A stretch of 11,442 nt of DNA from Spirochaetes bacterium ADurb.Bin110 (GTDB taxonomy: Bacteria > Spirochaetota > Spirochaetia > Treponematales > Rectinemataceae): the NCBI GenBank assembly GCA_002070755.1, contig MWDY01000295.1:1-11442 (forward strand), given 5' to 3'. Position numbers and translations under genes: made by a program. Position 1 is the first letter of the stretch; every line of letters starts with the position of its first letter. The notes under the pieces were generated by a model. That model was not told where the DNA came from, did no database searches, and saw only the letters and a program-made list of their open reading frames with translations. Of this stretch, positions 7,599 to 11,442 are shown in pieces.

Positions 7599-7628
7599 AT
7601 AATAGGATGAGGATCTTTACGCAATCAA
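7599..7628 (-). promoter_or_regulatory. Possible promoter of the small coiled-coil gene
   Basis: On the minus strand, TTGATT (7628-7623), an 18-base spacer and TATTAT (7604-7599) stand 11 bases before the ATG. The predicted leader is only about 4-5 bases. The match is moderate and the region is AT-rich, so chance is possible. Confidence 0.45.
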
Positions 7629-7659
7629 TGTTTCCTCAAAAATTCATAATCCACATTTC

Positions 7660-7687
7660 TTGCATTTTGAAGGTTTAGCAATATACT
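7660..7687 (+). promoter_or_regulatory. Possible promoter of the Memo/AMMECR1 operon
   Basis: TTGCAT (7660-7665), a 16-base spacer and TATACT (7682-7687) lie 19 bases before the Memo-family ATG. The leader would be about 13 bases with only a weak AGAG ribosome site. TTGAAG with TAGATT is a weaker alternative. It faces away from the promoter of the small coiled-coil gene. Confidence 0.5.
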
Positions 7688-7706
7688 TATAGATTAGAGC
7701 ATTTAA

Positions 7707-8528
7707 ATGAGTGATGAAAAACTGGCGCGCAGCCCTTTGCTGTCGGGAATTTTCTATCCATCTGAACCAGAGATGCTAATGTCCGAAATGAACGATCTTA
7801 GTATGTACGCAAAGCCAATGCCATGTCCTGCATTTGCCATCATTGCTCCCCATGGAAGCTTTCTATATAGCGGAAAAGTCAGCATGGAATCGTGGGGCGC
7901 AATTCTAGGTACGAATCCTTCTATTGTTGCGATTATTGGGCCTTCTCATCTGCCTTATGAAGAAGGTGTTTTTCTGCCTGAATCTACCAAATTCGATATT
8001 CCAGGAACTTCCTTGAATATCGATTTGAACCTTAGAAATTATCTTCTTACCAAAGTATCGATGTTGAAGAAAAATGATTTGCCACATTTGGAAGAGCATT
8101 CGATAGAGCTTCAATTACCATTTGCATCTTATTTTTTCCCAGAGGTCCCAATATTGCCTTGTATCATATCGGGTAAGAATTCTTCGACTATTGAAACTGC
8201 CACAAGATTGTTTGAAGAAATAAGCAATTATATTGGGAATCAGGTGGTCTTTGTACTATCTTCAAACCTTGCAGTAAGCGATTCCCCAGAAGAATGTGAC
8301 TCGCTTTCTAGAGAATTCATCGATTCTCTTTCTAGACCTATTGCTGAATTTCATGTTGAAGCAAAATCTTGCTGTAATTCGTTTTGTGGAGAAGCAGTTA
8401 TTCGAGCTTTCAGGGTTGCATTTCCAAAAGCAATGGCAGAATTGCTGGATTATGATAATTCTTCTAAACATAGAGAATACTGTGATGAGCTAGTTGTAGG
8501 CTATGGAGCAATAGGTTTTAAGAGGTGA
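7707..8528 (+). CDS. Memo-family protein (AmmeMemoRadiSam system protein B)
   Basis: Relative of human MEMO1, a metal-binding fold related to non-haem iron dioxygenases. In bacteria it belongs to the three-part AmmeMemoRadiSam system with an AMMECR1-like protein and a radical SAM enzyme. The 273 residues carry the family landmarks: LSGIFYPSEPEML (12-24), IIAPHGSFLYSG (45-56, H49), IIGPSH (76-81, H81), EEHSIELQLPF (129-139, H131), FCGEAVI (226-232, C227) and the C-terminal VVGYGAIGF (263-271). H49, H81 and C227 match the metal-binding triad reported for MEMO1 (H49, H81, C244). The usual SDLSHY motif that carries the fourth site residue (H192 in MEMO1) is here SSNLAVS (185-191), lacking both Asp and His. 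The protein is otherwise intact. First gene of a two-gene operon, 3 bp before the AMMECR1 gene. Function of the system remains poorly defined. Confidence 0.9.
   Translation: MSDEKLARSPLLSGIFYPSEPEMLMSEMNDLSMYAKPMPCPAFAIIAPHGSFLYSGKVSMESWGAILGTNPSIVAIIGPSHLPYEEGVFLPESTKFDIPGTSLNIDLNLRNYLLTKVSMLKKNDLPHLEEHSIELQLPFASYFFPEVPILPCIISGKNSSTIETATRLFEEISNYIGNQVVFVLSSNLAVSDSPEECDSLSREFIDSLSRPIAEFHVEAKSCCNSFCGEAVIRAFRVAFPKAMAELLDYDNSSKHREYCDELVVGYGAIGFKR
8521..8528 (+). promoter_or_regulatory. Shine-Dalgarno of the AMMECR1 gene overlapping the Memo stop codon
   Basis: AGAGGTGA contains both the ribosome site of the next gene and the TGA stop of the Memo-family gene, 3 bases before the AMMECR1 ATG. This arrangement indicates translational coupling and a fixed ratio of the two proteins. 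Confidence 0.7.
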
Positions 8529-8531
8529 ATT

Positions 8532-9104
8532 ATGGAATTTGCAATATCTCTAGAGGATCAAAAGAAACTACTGAATTATGCACGCCTCACAATTCAGGCT
8601 TCGCTAAAAGGCGAAAAAGAGGTCGAGCCTCCCCGCCTATCTAAATCTCTAAAATGTGGGGCTTTTGTCACATTGAGAAAAAATGGATCGCTTAGAGGTT
8701 GTATCGGCAGAATCCAAGGCAATGTTGATTTAACCAGAACTATAAAACAAATGGCGCTTGCTGCTGCATTCGAAGACCCGCGTTTTCCGCCCTTGCAAAA
8801 AGAAGAATTACCCTTGATCGAGATTGAAATCACCCTACTCTCTCCCTTATACCCAATCTCTCCAGAGGAAATTGTGATAGGAAAACACGGTCTTCTCATC
8901 TCTGCTCATGGAAGATCGGGAATATTGCTTCCGCAAGTTCCAATAGAATTTGGATGGGATAAAGAGACTTTCCTAGAGCAGATTTGCTGGAAAGCAGGCC
9001 TTCCTTCCGATATGTGGAAATCTCCTCTTTCGCAACTTTATGGATTTGAGGGTTTTGTGTTTTCTGAATCGGAGCTTAAAGAAGTATCTTCTTCGGATGC
9101 CTGA
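8532..9104 (+). CDS. AMMECR1-family protein (AmmeMemoRadiSam system protein A)
   Basis: Homologue of human AMMECR1, the second component of the AmmeMemoRadiSam system; the molecular role is not settled. The 190 residues match the usual length. The near-invariant LRGCIG motif is at about 54-59 within FVTLRKNGSLRGCIGRI. It is followed by AAAFEDPRFPPLQKEEL (75-91), the ITLLSPLYPI strand (100-109) and IGKHGLLISAHGRSGILLPQV (116-136). The C-terminal W-x3-TFLEQICWKAGLP motif (139-155) is also typical. No signal peptide or membrane segment is present, so it is cytoplasmic. It starts 3 bp after the Memo-family gene with a strong ribosome site. Its last 22 codons overlap the opposite-strand end of the femAB-like gene by 67 bp. 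The radical SAM component is not in this window and must be elsewhere if the system is complete. Confidence 0.93.
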   Translation: MEFAISLEDQKKLLNYARLTIQASLKGEKEVEPPRLSKSLKCGAFVTLRKNGSLRGCIGRIQGNVDLTRTIKQMALAAAFEDPRFPPLQKEELPLIEIEITLLSPLYPISPEEIVIGKHGLLISAHGRSGILLPQVPIEFGWDKETFLEQICWKAGLPSDMWKSPLSQLYGFEGFVFSESELKEVSSSDA

Positions 9105-10321
9105 CTTTTATGTAACTTTTTAATTTTTGACTTTTCTATAGTCTTATCAGATAGTCCAATTGTTTTTTTATTCAAAGTTTTTTTAATCTTTTTATGCCAA
9201 AAGTTGCGCATTTTTTCTGCTGTTCTGAAAGCAGAATAGAGAGCAGGCCTAAGACTAATGTCATAAGCTCCATAGCGATGTATTATATTTCCTCCAAATC
9301 CTGTTTTGAAGAGATATAGTCCAGCCATAGGATGAGAATCATCTTTATCATCAGGCGGTATGCCAAAGAAATCATATTTCTTTGCCCCAGATCTTTTTGC
9401 ATCGAGAATGGCTTGCCATTGTAACGCATAGGTTGGCATTAAATTGCGTTTCTTACTCGAAGATGCCCCATAGAGATAGGTCGAGGTATTTCCGAAATGC
9501 AAAACAATAATGCTTGCAAGAACCTCCTCTTCATGCCGCGCAACATATAAAGACAGACGGGGCGTTATCGTAGTTATAGAATTTGCTTTAGCTGCTTCTG
9601 CGATTTCGAAGCTTGTTTCGAATAGAGCCTTATAGTAGCTCTCTGGATGAATAGCTATTCTATCTCGCCTAGCTGTTTCTTTATATAGAGACATAAATAA
9701 TGGCAGACTAGAAAAACCTTCATCTTCTACGGAGATGGCTTTTTTTTGCGATAGTCTTATATTATAACGCCATTTAGGCTTCATTCTAGCAAGAATTTGT
9801 CGTTCTTCACCCTGTAAGTCTAAGATAACTGTGTCTGGCACCTGAACATCGGTGCCTTTAAATAAGCCAGGAATACGAAATCCTAGAGTGTCCTCTATAT
9901 TAAGCTCTTCTTCTTTATTTTTTGCTAACGCTCTATCTCGTTCCCATGGCAAATCAAAACGTATGAAAACAGCAGTACTGCCAAAAGATTCACCCAGAGC
10001 TCGCCCAAGTGCCGCTAGCGCATTCCATCGCCCTGGGATAGAACTCAATTCTCCTACTCCAAAAGGAACATAGAGAAAAGAAAAAAGTTTTGCAAATTTC
10101 CTTCTTAAAACAAGGATCCTACCACTCAAATCCTTATCATAGAAAGAATATGTACATGAATAAGCTTGCCATCCGGTGCGAGCCTTGAAAAGTCCCCAAA
10201 ACTTGGATTGTAAGAAGCCCTGCTCACAGCATTCAGGCATACAATCCATTGCTGATAGAATTGGGTTTATTTCTATTTTCGGTAGAACATCCATAGCACT
10301 ACGCACTAAAACCTCAGGCAT
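9038..10321 (-). CDS. FemA/FemB/FemX-family peptidoglycan bridge aminoacyltransferase
   Basis: Transfers amino acids from aminoacyl-tRNA to the stem peptide of peptidoglycan precursors; in this family the donor is usually Gly-, Ala- or Ser-tRNA. The 427 residues contain two GNAT-like halves. Diagnostic segments are MKPKWRYNIRLSQKKAI (180-196), a Y-rich stretch YLYGASSSKKRNLMP (282-296), the ALQWQAILDAKRSGAKKYDFFGIPP run (299-323), and HPMAGLYLFKTGFGG (330-344). The C-terminus (from about 375) is a long hydrophilic tail, first Lys-rich and then Ser/Asp/Glu-rich, probably disordered. It lies 11 bp after metG in the same direction, so the two are likely cotranscribed. The ribosome site before the ATG is weak; Met10 is an alternative. 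Treponemal peptidoglycan is known to contain glycine and ornithine, so glycyl transfer is a reasonable guess. The tail is encoded opposite the end of the AMMECR1 gene. Confidence 0.9.
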   Translation of the reverse strand: MPEVLVRSAMDVLPKIEINPILSAMDCMPECCEQGFLQSKFWGLFKARTGWQAYSCTYSFYDKDLSGRILVLRRKFAKLFSFLYVPFGVGELSSIPGRWNALAALGRALGESFGSTAVFIRFDLPWERDRALAKNKEEELNIEDTLGFRIPGLFKGTDVQVPDTVILDLQGEERQILARMKPKWRYNIRLSQKKAISVEDEGFSSLPLFMSLYKETARRDRIAIHPESYYKALFETSFEIAEAAKANSITTITPRLSLYVARHEEEVLASIIVLHFGNTSTYLYGASSSKKRNLMPTYALQWQAILDAKRSGAKKYDFFGIPPDDKDDSHPMAGLYLFKTGFGGNIIHRYGAYDISLRPALYSAFRTAEKMRNFWHKKIKKTLNKKTIGLSDKTIEKSKIKKLHKSQASEEDTSLSSDSENTKPSNP

Positions 10322-10332
10322 TGGTTCTCTAC

Positions 10333-11442
10333 TCAGCCAATTTTTCCATCCATAACTTTTTCGAGCCTTATGGGCTCACCATGAGCCATAAGGCGCTGAT
10401 CTCCTGCCCAAGCATGCCCATCTTTTGCATACAATGGGATTGTCAAAAATGTTTCGATATCGATACTTTCCTTTGATATCGTCTCTTTTAGATTTCCCAT
10501 ACTGCTTTCTTCTAGTAATACTCTTTCGCCAGGCTTTGCATTTGGAGCTGTCAATACTTCGACGATTTCATTTCCCTCAGGGCTTTTGGTCGATGCTGCG
10601 AGAAGCATGCCTGCACTTTCAATTCCACGCAATTTTGCTGGCTTTAAGTTGTTAACAAGGACAATATTTTTGCCAAGGAGCTCATCTTCTCTATAGAAGG
10701 GCACCAGTCCTGAGACTATTACCCTTTCCGAGCCACTGCCATCGTCTAGTGTCTCGATATATAGTTTGTCGGCATGGGGATGTCGCTCGATCTTTATAAT
10801 CCGAGCAACCCGTAAGTCTATTATCTGATCAAATCGATTATTCTGGTTTTTTTCTATAGAAAGCGAAAGCTCTCCCTCTTTTTTGCGATTCTGTTCTTCT
10901 TTTTCTTCTCTTTCTTTTTGGGATCCTGAATATTGTACACGAAGGGAAGCTATCAGCTCATCTTCGAGTTTATTAAAAAGAACCTCATGTTCTTTTATTC
11001 TTTGAAACTTTCCTTTTAAACCAAGATCAGCCCAACCAAGTTCCCCTTGTCCTATTTCTATTCCCAAAAAAGATGCGAGTCTTTCAGCTGTCCTTGGCAT
11101 ATAAGGATGGGTCATTATTGCTAGATCTTTCAGCACATAGCATAAGTCACGCATAAGCGAACTTGCCTTTTGAGGATTGTCTATTCTAGCTTTCCAAGGT
11201 TCTTCATACTGAAAACGCTTATTTGCCAAATCTGCTATGGAAAAGATAGTTCTAAACGCATCTCGGAGATCAGCCCGCTCTAAAAGTTCTGAAGCCTCTT
11301 GTTCGCGATCGGCAACCTCCTTCCAGAAAGCCATATCAGGGGTCCCCTCGGGGATAATTCCATTGTAATACCGCGAAATAAATGTAAGCGTTCTATTTAC
11401 AAGATTTCCGAGATTTCCTATAAGCTCTCCATTTACCTTTTC
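10333..11442 (-). CDS. metG: Methionyl-tRNA synthetase MetG, C-terminal part (5' end outside the window)
   Basis: Class I synthetase that charges tRNA-Met. Only the last 369 residues are visible; the catalytic Rossmann domain with HIGH and KMSKS lies beyond the right edge. The frame is open to the edge, and the 36 codons before the first internal Met read GELIGNLGNLVNRTL and on to ISRYYNGIIPEG, the expected start of the anticodon-binding helical domain. Counting from that first internal Met at 11334, the helical domain continues to about 135 (WKARIDNPQKA, TIM-like THPYMPRTAERL). A charged linker follows (138-165). A Trbp111/EMAP-II-type tRNA-binding OB fold spans about 168-272 (IDLRVARI, HPHADKLY, SGLVPFY, NNLKPAKLRGIESAGMLLAAS). 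A further 60-residue extension ends the protein and resembles the end of EMAP-II-type modules. First visible gene of a unit with femAB 11 bp downstream. Confidence 0.96.
   Translation of the reverse strand, partial: EKVNGELIGNLGNLVNRTLTFISRYYNGIIPEGTPDMAFWKEVADREQEASELLERADLRDAFRTIFSIADLANKRFQYEEPWKARIDNPQKASSLMRDLCYVLKDLAIMTHPYMPRTAERLASFLGIEIGQGELGWADLGLKGKFQRIKEHEVLFNKLEDELIASLRVQYSGSQKEREEKEEQNRKKEGELSLSIEKNQNNRFDQIIDLRVARIIKIERHPHADKLYIETLDDGSGSERVIVSGLVPFYREDELLGKNIVLVNNLKPAKLRGIESAGMLLAASTKSPEGNEIVEVLTAPNAKPGERVLLEESSMGNLKETISKESIDIETFLTIPLYAKDGHAWAGDQRLMAHGEPIRLEKVMDGKIG

Noticed and set aside
8594..8899. Minus-strand frame of 101 codons opposite the AMMECR1 gene
   Set aside because: Shadow of a well-conserved coding gene; no start signal.
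9136..9175. CTATAG...CTATC repeats followed by a T-run, considered as a terminator for the AMMECR1 operon
   Set aside because: The pairing stem is only about 4-5 bp and lies within the femAB coding sequence; too weak to call.
11334..11442. Possible frameshift or truncation of metG, because the first Met is internal
   Set aside because: The frame stays open to the window edge and the extra 36 codons encode the expected family sequence, so the gene is simply cut by the window.

Overview
This window looks like a piece of a spirochaete chromosome, most plausibly from the Treponema/Treponemataceae side of the phylum. The base composition is moderately low in G+C. The clues are the primary sigma factor (region 4 reads [10 protein letters not shown]), a methionyl-tRNA synthetase with a C-terminal tRNA-binding domain, a FemAB-type peptidoglycan aminoacyltransferase, and single-copy housekeeping genes packed in short operons. 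The lineage call is inference from family resemblance. No phage, insertion sequence, CRISPR array or other mobile element was seen.

Layout from left to right. Positions 1-4914 (minus strand) hold a tight four-gene operon transcribed leftwards: a YkgJ-type cysteine-cluster protein, mltG (lytic transglycosylase), dnaG (primase) and rpoD (primary sigma factor, 3' end outside the window). The three junctions are a 4-bp ATGA overlap, a 6-bp gap and an 8-bp overlap. Positions 4967-5238 hold a tRNA-Thr(TGT) / tRNA-Tyr(GTA) pair on the minus strand, with a promoter carrying a GC-rich discriminator in front and an intrinsic terminator directly behind. Positions 5287-7587 (minus) hold surE, a galactokinase-like GHMP protein and a small coiled-coil protein. 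Positions 7588-7706 form a divergent promoter region. Positions 7707-9104 (plus) hold a two-gene operon of Memo-family and AMMECR1-family proteins, components B and A of the AmmeMemoRadiSam system. Positions 9038-11442 (minus) hold metG (5' end outside the window) and a femAB-like gene, whose 3' end overlaps the AMMECR1 gene tail-to-tail by 67 bp.

How the genes fit together: the first operon combines replication priming, transcription initiation and termination of glycan strand growth, a variant of the classical macromolecular synthesis operon with no rpsU seen in this window. FemAB uses aminoacyl-tRNA to build the peptide cross-bridge, so with MltG two separate loci here act on the cell wall. 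The AmmeMemoRadiSam pair lacks its radical-SAM partner in this window.

The most unusual items are three. The galactokinase homologue has lost, in gap-free alignment, the catalytic Arg and Asp and a sugar-contacting Tyr, and it has an altered phosphate-binding loop, so it is probably not a galactokinase. It appears to be transcribed from a near-ideal promoter that overlaps the upstream stop codon and gives a leaderless message. The Memo homologue lacks the usual SDLSHY motif while keeping the other metal-site residues.
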